Shown one piece after another: positions 15,870 through 23,779 of a DNA stretch of 33,463 nt. Origin of the DNA: Betaproteobacteria bacterium (lineage in GTDB: Bacteria > Pseudomonadota > Gammaproteobacteria > Burkholderiales > SG8-41); assembly GCA_016192835.1 (NCBI GenBank), contig JACPTJ010000058.1, positions 1-33,463 on the forward strand. The letters run 5' to 3'. Under the pieces are notes generated by a model. That model made no database searches. It saw nothing but the letters and a program-made list of their open reading frames with translations, and had not been told where the DNA came from. Each line of letters starts with the position of its first letter. Position 1 is the stretch's first letter. The position numbers and the translations under genes were made by a program.

Positions 15870-16190
15870 ATGGCTGAACCGATGAAAATCCGCGCCACGC
15901 TGCAGGTTGATACGGCTGACGTGCGCATCCTGATGCTGCACCCGATGGAAACCGGGCAGCGCAAGGACGCCAAGGGCGCCATCGTGCCGATGCACTTCAT
16001 CCAGAACGTGGTGGTCACGCACAACGGCAAGAACGTGCTCGACGCGCAATGGAGTCAGGCGATTTCGCGCAACCCGTTTCTCGGCCTGCGCGTGAAGGGC
16101 GCCAAGGTTGGCGACAAGATCAGCGTTACCTGGACCGACAACAAAGGCGACAAGCGCACCGACGAAGTCGCCGTGGCGGCGCCGTCGTAA
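15870..16190 (+). CDS. soxZ: SoxZ, partner subunit of SoxY
   Basis: The 106-residue beta-rich protein starts MAEPMKIRATLQVDTADVRI and contains HPMETGQRKDAKG and HFIQNV, all typical of SoxZ. It has no signal peptide of its own and would be exported as a complex with SoxY. It lies 52 nt after soxY and 52 nt before soxA, and the ATG is preceded by GAGGAAAGG. Confidence 0.97.
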   Translation: MAEPMKIRATLQVDTADVRILMLHPMETGQRKDAKGAIVPMHFIQNVVVTHNGKNVLDAQWSQAISRNPFLGLRVKGAKVGDKISVTWTDNKGDKRTDEVAVAAPS

Positions 16191-16242
16191 GTACGGCAGC
16201 CCGCCCGCACCGCCCACTAAAAAAATACTGGAGGAGGTCATC

Positions 16243-17052
16243 ATGTCTGGAATTCGCAGCAGCATTGCCGCGATCACTCTGGCTTGCGTGAGCGCGATGG
16301 CGTTCGCGCAAGGCAGCGCAAGCGATCCGCTTGCGGTCGGCCGGCAGATGCTGGCCGAGGACAACCCCGGCGAACTGTGGATAGACAAGGGCAAGCAGCT
16401 GTTTTACGAAAAACGCGGTCCCAAGAGCGCGTCTTTGGAGCAGTGCGACTTCGGCCTGGGCCCCGGCAAACTCGAAGGCGCAACCACCCGGCTGCCGCGC
16501 TACTTCCCCGACACCGACAAGGTTCAGGACCTGGAGTCGCGGCTGCTGACCTGCATGGTCCGGTTGCAGGGCTTCAAACGCGAGGACATCGTCAAAAGGG
16601 CGATCAGTCCCGGCGGCAGCAACGGCTCCGATGTCGAGGCCCTGGCGCTTTACATCACGTCCCGCTCGAACGGGATGAAGATGAACGTCGCGCTGAGCCA
16701 TCAGAAAGAATATGACATGTACAAGGCAGGCGAGTACCTGTTCTACCGGCGCAGCGGCCAGACGGATTTCGCGTGTATCCAGTGCCACGGCGAATCCGGC
16801 AAGCGCATACGCTTGCAGGACCTTGTGAACATGACCGACAAGAAGCAAATTCAGGAGACCGTCTCGACCTTCCCCGCGTATCGCGGCGCGCATTTCGTGG
16901 TCCGCACCATGCAGTGGCGGCTTTACGACTGCTTCTGGCAGATGCGGTTGCCCGAATTGGCCTATGCGTCTGATACGTCAATCGCGTTGACGACATATCT
17001 TCATTATCAGGGTAACGGGGCCGCAATTCAGGTGCCCGGATTCAAGCGCTAG
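16243..17052 (+). CDS. soxA: SoxA, c-type cytochrome subunit of SoxAX
   Basis: A 269-residue protein with a Sec signal peptide cleaved near AMAFAQ (about residue 22). It has one haem motif, C178-IQ-C181-H182. The N-terminal domain lacks CxxCH and instead has C68 and C104, expected to pair as a disulfide, so this is the monohaem SoxA type. C230 (RLYDCFWQMR) is the conserved active-site cysteine that ligates haem as a persulfide. SoxAX oxidatively joins thiosulfate to the SoxY cysteine in the periplasm. The ATG at 16243 is preceded by GGAGGAG; an in-frame extension back to 16108 would overlap soxZ and is rejected. Confidence 0.95.
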   Translation: MSGIRSSIAAITLACVSAMAFAQGSASDPLAVGRQMLAEDNPGELWIDKGKQLFYEKRGPKSASLEQCDFGLGPGKLEGATTRLPRYFPDTDKVQDLESRLLTCMVRLQGFKREDIVKRAISPGGSNGSDVEALALYITSRSNGMKMNVALSHQKEYDMYKAGEYLFYRRSGQTDFACIQCHGESGKRIRLQDLVNMTDKKQIQETVSTFPAYRGAHFVVRTMQWRLYDCFWQMRLPELAYASDTSIALTTYLHYQGNGAAIQVPGFKR

Positions 17053-17067
17053 GAAAAAGGGGGTCGC

Positions 17068-17706
17068 ATGCGAAAATCGTGGTTGAGATGGACACTGCTG
17101 GGTGTCTTGGCGCTGATTGCCGCGGGCTGTGCAACTTATCCCGATCAGGCGACCACGCGTCAGATGGCCGAGAAAATGGTGAGCGGGGATTTCACCGCGC
17201 CGACACCGGCCCTGCTCAAGCGCCTCGCGCAGGACCGCTCGCAGCAGATCTGCAGCAAGATCGCGGGTGCGGAACTCACGCAGGCAGAAGCGGACGAAGT
17301 GCTCAAGCTGGCGCGCGCCTCCATCAAGTATCCGGCATCCGGGAAGCTGATGGGCGACTGGAAGGCAGGCAACAGGCTCGCGCATGACGGCGCCGGCGAC
17401 CGTATCCAGGGCGGCAGGCTCGAGAAGCGCAAGGAAAACGGCGGGCTCTGCCAGAACTGCCATGCGCTTGCGGCTGGAGAAATCAACGTGGGTAATGTCG
17501 GACCGAGCCTGACCGGCTTCGGCGCGCAGCGCGGCAATTCGGCGGCGATCGTCAAATACACTTACGATAAGATCTACAACTCGTGGGCCAATGTTCCCTG
17601 CTCCAACATGCCGCGCCTCGGCGCCACCGGCCACCTCACGCCGGAACAGATCACACACATGGTGGCGTTTCTGATCGACCCGCAGTCCCCGATCAACCGC
17701 AAATAA
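17068..17706 (+). CDS. soxX: SoxX, c-type cytochrome subunit of SoxAX, probable lipoprotein
   Basis: A 212-residue protein with haem motif C128-QN-C131-H132 and a likely distal methionine ligand M181 (CSNMPRLG). The N-terminus has a lipobox LIAAGC with C21, so it is probably a lipoprotein; many SoxX proteins are instead soluble and periplasmic. Residues 25-110 form an N-terminal extension before the cytochrome domain. It starts 15 nt after soxA. A terminator-like hairpin follows 22 nt after the stop, before soxB. Confidence 0.93.
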   Translation: MRKSWLRWTLLGVLALIAAGCATYPDQATTRQMAEKMVSGDFTAPTPALLKRLAQDRSQQICSKIAGAELTQAEADEVLKLARASIKYPASGKLMGDWKAGNRLAHDGAGDRIQGGRLEKRKENGGLCQNCHALAAGEINVGNVGPSLTGFGAQRGNSAAIVKYTYDKIYNSWANVPCSNMPRLGATGHLTPEQITHMVAFLIDPQSPINRK

Positions 17707-17716
17707 CCGCGCAGGT

Positions 17717-17736
17717 CAGGCCGCGAATCAGGCCTG
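17717..17736 (+). promoter_or_regulatory. Possible antiterminator hairpin upstream of the soxX-soxB terminator
   Basis: CAGGCC (17717-17722) can pair with GGCCTG (17731-17736), which lies in the left arm of the terminator stem. The two hairpins are mutually exclusive: a 6-bp alternative versus a 9-bp terminator. This is the layout of an attenuator, but it could be chance in GC-rich DNA. Confidence 0.35.
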
Positions 17737-17760
17737 GAGCAATCCAGGCCTGTGCTTTTT
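17729..17760 (+). terminator. Intrinsic terminator between soxX and soxB
   Basis: Perfect 9-bp stem CAGGCCTGG / CCAGGCCTG with loop AGCAAT, followed by TGCTTTTT. It lies 22 nt after the soxX stop and 11 nt before the soxB start, so soxB needs readthrough, antitermination or its own promoter. Confidence 0.85.
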
Positions 17761-17771
17761 AGAGACCACCG

Positions 17772-19430
17772 ATGGCAATGTCCCGCCGCGAGTTCCTGCA
17801 CACGCTCACGGTCGCCGCAGCGGCCGGATTTCCGTTCGCCGATAACGCGCGTGCCGCAGCCGCGATCGGCGGTTTTTACGACCTGCACCAGTTCGGCAAC
17901 AACGTGACGCTGATGCATTTCACCGACTGTCACGCCCAGCTCTTGCCGAGCTATTTCCGCGAGCCCGACGTCAACCTCGGCGTCGGCGACATGGCGGGCA
18001 GGCCGCCGCACCTGGTCGGCGGGGCGCTGCTCAAGCACTTTCCTGCGCGCACCTTCGGCAAGATCGGCGGTTTCGCGCATCTGGCGACACTGGTGAAAAA
18101 AGTGCGCGGGCAGCGCCTGGGCGCGCTGCTGCTCGATGGCGGCGACACCTGGCAGGGATCGGCGACCGCGCTGTGGACCAAGGGCGAGGACATGGTGCAG
18201 GCGGCCAAGCTGCTCGGGGTCGACCTCATGACCGGCCACTGGGAGTTCACGCTCGGCGCCGGGCGCGTCAAGCAACTCGTCGACCAGCAACTCAAGGGCA
18301 GGATCGAGTTCCTGGCGCAGAACGTGAAAACCGCCGATTTCGGCGACCCGGTGTTCCCCGCGTGGGTAATGCGCGAGATCAACGGCGTGCCGGTCGCAAT
18401 CATCGGCCAGGCTTTTCCCTACACGCCGATCGCCAACCCGCGCTATCTGGTCCAGGACTGGACGTTCGGCATCCAGGAAGAAAACCTTCAGAAAACCATC
18501 GACGAGGCTCGCGCCAAAGGCGCGCACGCCGTGGTACTGCTGTCGCACAACGGCATGGACGTCGACCTCAAGCTGGCGGGCCGCATGACCGGCATCGATG
18601 TCATTCTCGGCGGCCATACCCACGACGCGGTGCCGGATCCGATGCCGGTTAAAAATCGCGACGGCGTGACGCTGGTGACCAACGCCGGCTGCAACGGCAA
18701 GTTTCTCGCGGTGCTCGATCTCGACGTCAGAAACAAGCGTGTCGCCGGCTACCAGTACCGGTTGCTGCCGGTGTTTTCCAACCTGCTCGAACCCGATCGC
18801 GAAATGGCGCAATTGATCCGCAAACTGCGCGAACCATACGAAACACAGCTGGCTGAGAAACTCGCCGTGAGCGAGGGACTGCTCTACCGGCGCGGCAACT
18901 TCAACGGCACCTTCGATCAGGTTATCCTCGACGCTTTGCTGGAAGCAAAAAACGCCGAGATCGCGTTCTCACCCGGCTTCCGCTGGGGCACCACGATCCT
19001 GCCCAACGAGCCGATCACGCTCGAGCACGTGATGGACCAGACCGCGATTACCTACCCTTACACTACGCTCACCGAAATGACCGGCGAGACGATCAAGGGC
19101 ATCCTCGAGGACATCTGCGACAACCTGTTCAATCCGGACCCCTACAAGCAGCAGGGCGGGGACATGGCGCGCATCGGCGGCATGACGTACACGTGTAATC
19201 CGGCTGCAGCGAAGGACCGCCGGATTTCCGACATGATGCTTGGCGGCAAGCCGATCCAGGCCGGCAAGAAATACAAAGTCGCAAGCTGGGCGCCGGTTGC
19301 CGAGGGCGCATCCGGCCAGCCGGTCTGGGAAATCGTGACCGCGTATTTGCGCAACAAGAAAGTGCTCCGCCCGCCCAAGCTCAACCTGCCCCGGCTGACC
19401 GGCGTCGGCGGCAACCCGGGAATGGGCTGA
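17772..19430 (+). CDS. soxB: SoxB, dimanganese sulfur-sulfate hydrolase
   Basis: A 552-residue protein with a Tat signal (SRREFLHTLTVAAAAGF) and the metallophosphoesterase/5'-nucleotidase-type core. Metal-site motifs are D52-C-H54 (FTDCHAQ), LDGGDTWQGS (121-130), GHWEF (155-159), SHNGMDVD and GGHTHD. SoxB hydrolyses sulfate from SoxY-bound S-sulfonate in the periplasm. The start is ATG at 17772; ATG at 17778 is also possible. There is no soxCD after it: the next gene is convergent, 27 nt away. Sulfane sulfur left on SoxY is therefore probably taken into the cytoplasm, where sHdr would act. Confidence 0.97.
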   Translation: MAMSRREFLHTLTVAAAAGFPFADNARAAAAIGGFYDLHQFGNNVTLMHFTDCHAQLLPSYFREPDVNLGVGDMAGRPPHLVGGALLKHFPARTFGKIGGFAHLATLVKKVRGQRLGALLLDGGDTWQGSATALWTKGEDMVQAAKLLGVDLMTGHWEFTLGAGRVKQLVDQQLKGRIEFLAQNVKTADFGDPVFPAWVMREINGVPVAIIGQAFPYTPIANPRYLVQDWTFGIQEENLQKTIDEARAKGAHAVVLLSHNGMDVDLKLAGRMTGIDVILGGHTHDAVPDPMPVKNRDGVTLVTNAGCNGKFLAVLDLDVRNKRVAGYQYRLLPVFSNLLEPDREMAQLIRKLREPYETQLAEKLAVSEGLLYRRGNFNGTFDQVILDALLEAKNAEIAFSPGFRWGTTILPNEPITLEHVMDQTAITYPYTTLTEMTGETIKGILEDICDNLFNPDPYKQQGGDMARIGGMTYTCNPAAAKDRRISDMMLGGKPIQAGKKYKVASWAPVAEGASGQPVWEIVTAYLRNKKVLRPPKLNLPRLTGVGGNPGMG

Positions 19431-19457
19431 AGCGCAACCGGCCGAACGATGACCTGA

Positions 19458-20546
19458 TCAAGGCAGCCGCAGCATCCGAATCGCTTCGTCGTCGACAAAC
19501 CGGGTGATATTGATCTGCCCATGAAACCCGAATGTGGGTCCGGTGGGCTCGATATGCTCAAAGGAGAAGCGCTCAGCAATCGCGTCCGGGGCGAACGCAA
19601 TACCATACTGCTCCTCCAGGTAGCGGCGGTGGGTCAGACAAATCGCCCCGTCTTCCGGATGTGCCGCTACCACGCGGGGATCCTGCAAAGCCTGCAGCAG
19701 GGCCTTTGAGCGCAGCGAGAATCCGCCGTTGCCCACCGTATGATCGGCTGGAATGTTCAACGCCTCATGCGGCCAGCGTGCGCCGATGTAATCGTACAGC
19801 AGGAACTGATCGGACCAGGCGTCAGGATTTACAACATAACCATCCCACTGGACCAGCAGCACGTAATCGGTGTCGATGTACGGCAGCAGACGCTTCATGA
19901 CGAACAGCGCGTAATCGTCCAGCGATTGGATGGGATCAATAATCACTGTTTCTACCGGTCCAACGTCGAACTTGCGGTCCGTGAAAAACATCGCGCGCGG
20001 GAACTCGCATCCGTTCAACGTCAGGTTCAGCGCGCGAATCGCGAGTGCGTGATTGCTGCAATCGACGCAGCACAAGATGGTATTGGGAATCTTCACCCTG
20101 GTCGCCCGCGGTTCGACCATGCTCTGTGCTTCGGGCGCGATAAGCCGTCGCTTGATCAGGGCGGTCACATCGCTAATGCGACCGCATTCGCCCATGATTT
20201 TCCAGATACCCGTGTGTGCCTTGTGACAACCCGGATCGATGCGCAAAACCTGGCGCAACTCCGCAAGTTCCTCCTCATTTTGCTGTAACGCGGTCAGCAC
20301 CTGCTCCCGCGTATTTCTGATCACCGGGCTGTCGGGACGCAGGGCCATCGCGCGGAGCGAAAACTGATCGGCCGCGTCAAGACGTCGCCGTCGCAGCGCA
20401 ATGATCGCGCCCAGACGCAGCAGGTCGGGATGATCAACCGAGATGTCAAGTATGCGGTCGAGCAGCGCAGCCGAAGAGTCAAACTCGCCCGCACGAAGTT
20501 TCTCGAGTACTTGTTGTAACTGCCCCTCGACAAGCCTGACGTCCAT
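19458..20546 (-). CDS. TPR protein with DUF5672-like glycosyltransferase domain
   Basis: A 362-residue protein from the ATG at 20546; a GTG at 20564 would add six residues, and neither start has a strong ribosome-binding site. Residues about 1-130 form TPR-like helices. The C-terminal part matches the DUF5672 pattern: LCCVDCSNHALAIRAL, DTDYVLLVQWDGYVVNP, DYIGARWPH, VGNGGFSLRSKALL and a final GFHGQINITRF. DUF5672 proteins sit in polysaccharide and glycan clusters and look like nucleotide-sugar transferases. The LVQWDG motif takes the place where a DxD would be expected. It is the last gene of the minus-strand island, 81 nt after the TPR-GT9 gene. Confidence 0.72.
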   Translation of the reverse strand: MDVRLVEGQLQQVLEKLRAGEFDSSAALLDRILDISVDHPDLLRLGAIIALRRRRLDAADQFSLRAMALRPDSPVIRNTREQVLTALQQNEEELAELRQVLRIDPGCHKAHTGIWKIMGECGRISDVTALIKRRLIAPEAQSMVEPRATRVKIPNTILCCVDCSNHALAIRALNLTLNGCEFPRAMFFTDRKFDVGPVETVIIDPIQSLDDYALFVMKRLLPYIDTDYVLLVQWDGYVVNPDAWSDQFLLYDYIGARWPHEALNIPADHTVGNGGFSLRSKALLQALQDPRVVAAHPEDGAICLTHRRYLEEQYGIAFAPDAIAERFSFEHIEPTGPTFGFHGQINITRFVDDEAIRMLRLP

Positions 20547-20627
20547 GGCGGAGTTAGCGGACACGGAGTGGGACGATTTGCATAGTCATCGCGGAGACAA
20601 TGCCCCCGCGGGCAAGACGGGGACAAA

Positions 20628-22427
20628 TCATGATTTTAGTCGTGGCCGTAAAATCTCGTGCAGCGCGTCGGCTACCGCTGTAAATGCCTGGGTCCAACCG
20701 CCGTCGCGACGATGGAACAGGCGAACCGTCGGATACCAGGGACTTTCCGTGCCGGCGATCTCCCAGCGCCAATCCGGAATTCCGGGATGCAACAACCAGG
20801 TCGGCCTGCCCATCGCTCCACAGAGGTGGGCAACTGAAGTGTCAACCGAGATCACCAGATCGAGGTTGGCCACGAGCGCTGCCGTATCCGCGAAGTCTTC
20901 GATGCGGGGAGTAAGATCGATCAGCGGCAATGGGAAACGCGCGACATCGTCCGCACTGCCGCCCAGCTGGAGGTTGTAGAACGCCACACCCGGAATCGCG
21001 GCAAGCGCGCAATATTCATCCACCGCCGGGATGCGTCCGTGTTGATGCGTGCGCAACGGATTCCCGCCCCAGGCAAGCCCCACCCGCAATCGGGTGTCGT
21101 CGGCGAGATTCATGCGCCAGGTTTGAATCAGGTTCGGGAGCGCCCTGAGGTAGGGGATCGGCCCGGGCAAGTTGGCGAGCCCTATCCCAAACGCGCGCCC
21201 GAGACTAAGCAGCGGAATTGAAAAATCCGCCGTGACCGTCTCCCCGGCTTCCGCGTCGATCACGCGGTTTAGACCGGAAAAATCCCGCAGCAAGCGGACC
21301 AGTGCCCGGCGACATCGGAAAACGACCGTGGCGCCTGGCTGGTTGATGCGGGAAAGAAATCGCGCGAACATCAGTACGTCGCCATAGCCCTGCTCGGCGT
21401 TTACCAGCAGCGTTTTCCCGTCCAGACGCTCTCCTCCCCATCGCGGTTCCGGCGCGTTGTAGTATCGAGCGAATCTTGGCATCCGGGTACGCCACTCGTA
21501 ACCTTCCCAGCCCGCCGCCAGATTGCCTTGCAGCAGGGCAACATTGGCCAGCCCGAAATGCGCATCTGCACAATCGGCGTCGAGCGCCAGCGCCTCACGA
21601 AAATATTGCCGCGCCTGGGGCATTCTCCCCATCTCGAAGTTCGACTTCCCGAGTCCGCAAATGATTTCGGTGCGGCCGGGGGCCACGCGATGGCAGGTCT
21701 CCAACTGTGCAAGCGCCTGCTCATGCTCGCCAAGCTCGCTTAGCGCAAGCCCGATGTTGATGCTCGCGTGGATGTGGCCCGGATCAAGTGCGAGCGCGGC
21801 GCGAAAGCACGCGAGCGCGGTGTCGTATTGCTTGCGTTCGCTGTACACGCGCCCGAGATTGTTCTGCGCAGTGGCGAAATCGGACTTCAGCTGCAACGCT
21901 TTTTCGAAACATTGTTCCGCCTCGGGCAACCGGCCCGCACCGAGGTGAATCAAACCGAGGTTGTTATGCAGCCCCGCAACGTCGGGAGCGAATTCGAGTG
22001 CCGCCTGATAACACGCCTGGGCACGTGCCGGCTCACGCCACGCCATGTAGAGCTTGGCGAGCTCGATGTGCGCGGCCACCAGATCAGGGCGTAGAGCGAC
22101 TGCGTTTTCGAAATGGCCTGCTGCGGTACGGTCTTCGCCTTTCCTGCGCTCAAGTTGCCCGCGCAGAAATTCAAGATCGGCATCGTTTGGGTAAGCCTGC
22201 GCCAGCCGAGTGATTCTCGGCTCGGCTTCCGCCAGAGCACCGGCATCGATCAGCGCATGAATCTCCAAAATCGCAGCGGCGGGTGTCATAGAGGCGCCGC
22301 CGGAGGCAAACGCTGATCCTGCCGATTCGCCGGCACTGGTTCCCCGAGGTGCCTTCAGAAGCATGGCTTTCGCCAATCGCAGCAAGGAGCGATACCGATC
22401 ATGGTGAGAGCTTTGATTATTAGGCAT
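20628..22427 (-). CDS. TPR protein with GT9-like glycosyltransferase domain, downstream of the pilins
   Basis: A 599-residue protein. An N-terminal basic segment (RYRSLLRLAKAMLLKAPRG) and a Ser/Gly/Ala linker lead to a long TPR array (about 50-320) and a GT9-like domain (about 338-595). Motifs are NAEQGYGDVLMF (343-354), RVGLAWGGNP, SVDTSVAHLCGAMG and IPDWRW. It is the most divergent of the five GT9-like domains: it has GYGD for GLGD and DWRW for EWRY, but keeps the Asp in DTSVAHL. No signal peptide is seen. The ATG at 22427 lacks a good ribosome-binding site; ATG at 22364 is another option. It lies 121 nt behind the second pilin, in which I see no terminator, so it may be transcribed with the pilins. 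The target is unknown; pilin is the obvious candidate. Confidence 0.78.
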   Translation of the reverse strand: MPNNQSSHHDRYRSLLRLAKAMLLKAPRGTSAGESAGSAFASGGASMTPAAAILEIHALIDAGALAEAEPRITRLAQAYPNDADLEFLRGQLERRKGEDRTAAGHFENAVALRPDLVAAHIELAKLYMAWREPARAQACYQAALEFAPDVAGLHNNLGLIHLGAGRLPEAEQCFEKALQLKSDFATAQNNLGRVYSERKQYDTALACFRAALALDPGHIHASINIGLALSELGEHEQALAQLETCHRVAPGRTEIICGLGKSNFEMGRMPQARQYFREALALDADCADAHFGLANVALLQGNLAAGWEGYEWRTRMPRFARYYNAPEPRWGGERLDGKTLLVNAEQGYGDVLMFARFLSRINQPGATVVFRCRRALVRLLRDFSGLNRVIDAEAGETVTADFSIPLLSLGRAFGIGLANLPGPIPYLRALPNLIQTWRMNLADDTRLRVGLAWGGNPLRTHQHGRIPAVDEYCALAAIPGVAFYNLQLGGSADDVARFPLPLIDLTPRIEDFADTAALVANLDLVISVDTSVAHLCGAMGRPTWLLHPGIPDWRWEIAGTESPWYPTVRLFHRRDGGWTQAFTAVADALHEILRPRLKS

Positions 22428-22548
22428 CGCGGCAAGCGCGCATGGCCAAGCTGCGTATGCGAGCTGTACGTTTGCGGCGTGGACAGCAACCGACGCGACC
22501 GCTGCCTTTACGGTCCGGTACCGCCGCGACGATGATTGCAGGTCGGAT

Positions 22549-22971
22549 TCAGTTCCGGCATTCGGCCGGCACGTACTTGTACTGCGCGGTCGTTCCGCCG
22601 GTACCGCATACCCAGGTTACCCGGCCCGCCGAATTTGACGGCGTCAAGACTATGCTTACCGCCGTCCCCACCGACGTATTCGAGCCAAGGACGGTGATAA
22701 TGCCGCCATCGGTAACCGAGCCGCCGGTAATCTTGCCACTGAAAGGGGTCAACGTCAGGCCCAAACCAGAGCTGGCCAGCGTCATGTCGGAATTGGCTTT
22801 CGCGGCGATCGCACTCTTGAAAGCACTTGCTGCCGCCACCAACTCCGACACCTTGGCCCGGATCGCGTAATCCTGGTATGCGGGGGCCGCCATGGCCACC
22901 AAAATCGCGATGATCGCCACCACGACCATCAATTCAACCATGGAAAAGCCGCGTCGAATCTTATTATAAAT
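22549..22971 (-). CDS. pilA: Type IV pilin, second tandem copy, without a normal start codon
   Basis: The mature protein starts at the prepilin site G|FSMVELMVVVAIIAILVAM, with Glu at position 5, as in type IVa pilins. It ends [19 protein letters not shown]; the two cysteines in this region would form the C-terminal disulfide loop. About two thirds of residues match the neighbouring pilin. No ATG lies upstream in frame. The coordinates given use an ATT at 22971, which yields a normal 8-residue basic leader (xYNKIRRG) and has AGGGG 7 nt upstream. GTG at 22998 or TTG at 23034 would give leaders of 17 or 29 residues without a ribosome-binding site. It may be expressed poorly, or be losing its start. 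Confidence 0.8.
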   Translation of the reverse strand: MYNKIRRGFSMVELMVVVAIIAILVAMAAPAYQDYAIRAKVSELVAAASAFKSAIAAKANSDMTLASSGLGLTLTPFSGKITGGSVTDGGIITVLGSNTSVGTAVSIVLTPSNSAGRVTWVCGTGGTTAQYKYVPAECRN

Positions 22972-23040
22972 GGCCCTGCCCCTGCCTCCCGCGGACACCT
23001 CGGTCGAGGCACCCGGTGTTGAATTAACTCGCAATACGAA

Positions 23041-23472
23041 TCAGTGCCGGCATTCGGCCGGCACGTACTTGAACTGCGCCGCCGTCCCGGCCGTTATCGC
23101 GCCGGCCGTGCATTCCCAGATTAGCCGCCCGGAGTTTATCGACGGCCTCAAGATGATACTTACCGCTGTGCCCACCGACGTATTCGAGCCCGCGACGGTA
23201 ATAGTACCGGTCACGCTCACCGCGCCAGCGGTAATCTTGCCGCTGAAGGGGGTCAGCGTCAGGCCCGAACCAGCGCTGGCTAAAGTGCCGTCCGAGGTGG
23301 CTTTCTCGGCAATCGAGGTCTTGAAGCCGCTCGCGGCCAGCACCAGTTCCGACACCTTTGCGCGGATGGTGTAATCCTGATAGGCGGGCAGCGCGACCGC
23401 TGCCAGAATGCCGATGATCGCCACCACGATCATCAGCTCGATCAGAGTAAAACCTCTTTGGATACGTTTCAT
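23041..23472 (-). CDS. pilA: Type IV pilin (PilA-like), first tandem copy
   Basis: A 143-residue prepilin with leader MKRIQRG, cleaved before [19 protein letters not shown] (Glu5 present). The mature part is rich in Thr, Ser and Gly and ends with a disulfide loop ([21 protein letters not shown]). PilD would cleave and methylate it, and it would polymerize into pili in the cell envelope. The ATG at 23472 is preceded by GGGAG at 8 nt, which rules out the longer frame to 23532. A sigma54 promoter lies about 60 nt upstream. No pil assembly genes are in the window; instead glycosyltransferase genes flank both sides. Confidence 0.93.
   Translation of the reverse strand: MKRIQRGFTLIELMIVVAIIGILAAVALPAYQDYTIRAKVSELVLAASGFKTSIAEKATSDGTLASAGSGLTLTPFSGKITAGAVSVTGTITVAGSNTSVGTAVSIILRPSINSGRLIWECTAGAITAGTAAQFKYVPAECRH
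23044..23064 (-). repeat. Hairpin at the 3' end of the first pilin gene
   Basis: GTGCCGGC-ATTCG-GCCGGCAC, a perfect 8-bp inverted repeat that encodes the final PAECRH residues just before the stop. The same site in the second pilin has lost the outer pairs. There is no T-run, so it is more likely an RNA stabilizer or processing site than a terminator. Confidence 0.5.
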
Positions 23473-23540
23473 ATATAAGCTCCCGGTTGACAAAAAAGCT
23501 ATCGTTATATTTCGCGCATTGTTAAAGCGCATTCTGATTA

Positions 23541-23556
23541 CGCAAATTCCGTACCA
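23541..23556 (-). promoter_or_regulatory. pilA: Sigma54 (RpoN) promoter of the pilin genes
   Basis: On the minus strand the site reads TGGTACGGAATTTGCG. It matches the -24/-12 consensus TGGCACGNNNNTTGC with GG and GC separated by 10 nt. Transcription would start near 23531, giving a leader of about 58 nt. Sigma54 control of pilA through PilR is well known in proteobacteria. Confidence 0.82.
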
Positions 23557-23569
23557 AAAAATTTTTGGT
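23553..23569. promoter_or_regulatory. Palindrome overlapping the -24 element of the pilin promoter
   Basis: ACCAAAAA-A-TTTTTGGT, 8-bp arms around one central A. The -24 TGGT is the lower end of one arm, so a protein bound here would compete with sigma54 RNA polymerase. The A/T tracts could also bend DNA or bind IHF-like proteins. Confidence 0.5.
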
Positions 23570-23779
23570 TTCCAATTGTCTTTTCGATATTTTGAAACAA
23601 GGCACGGAACGCCGGGCTAATCGCACAAAGCAAGCGCGAACCTGAAGATTCCTGCCAGATCTGCCGGCATTAACGATGTTGAGCAAAGCTTTCTTGATTT
23701 TTGGCGGTCGCAATCCTGATCTTGGTTTCCATCTGGATGAAGTTGGTACCATTCTTATATTGCAATGCAGCACAGAAGC

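Noticed and set aside
16108-16242. Longer SoxA starting within soxZ
   Set aside because: It would place 45 residues before a clear signal peptide; the ATG at 16243 has GGAGGAG in front.
15188-18812. Minus-strand frames opposite sox (15188-16030, 16126-16893, 17574-18812)
   Set aside because: They lie over well-supported soxY, soxZ, soxA, soxX and soxB and show no family features.
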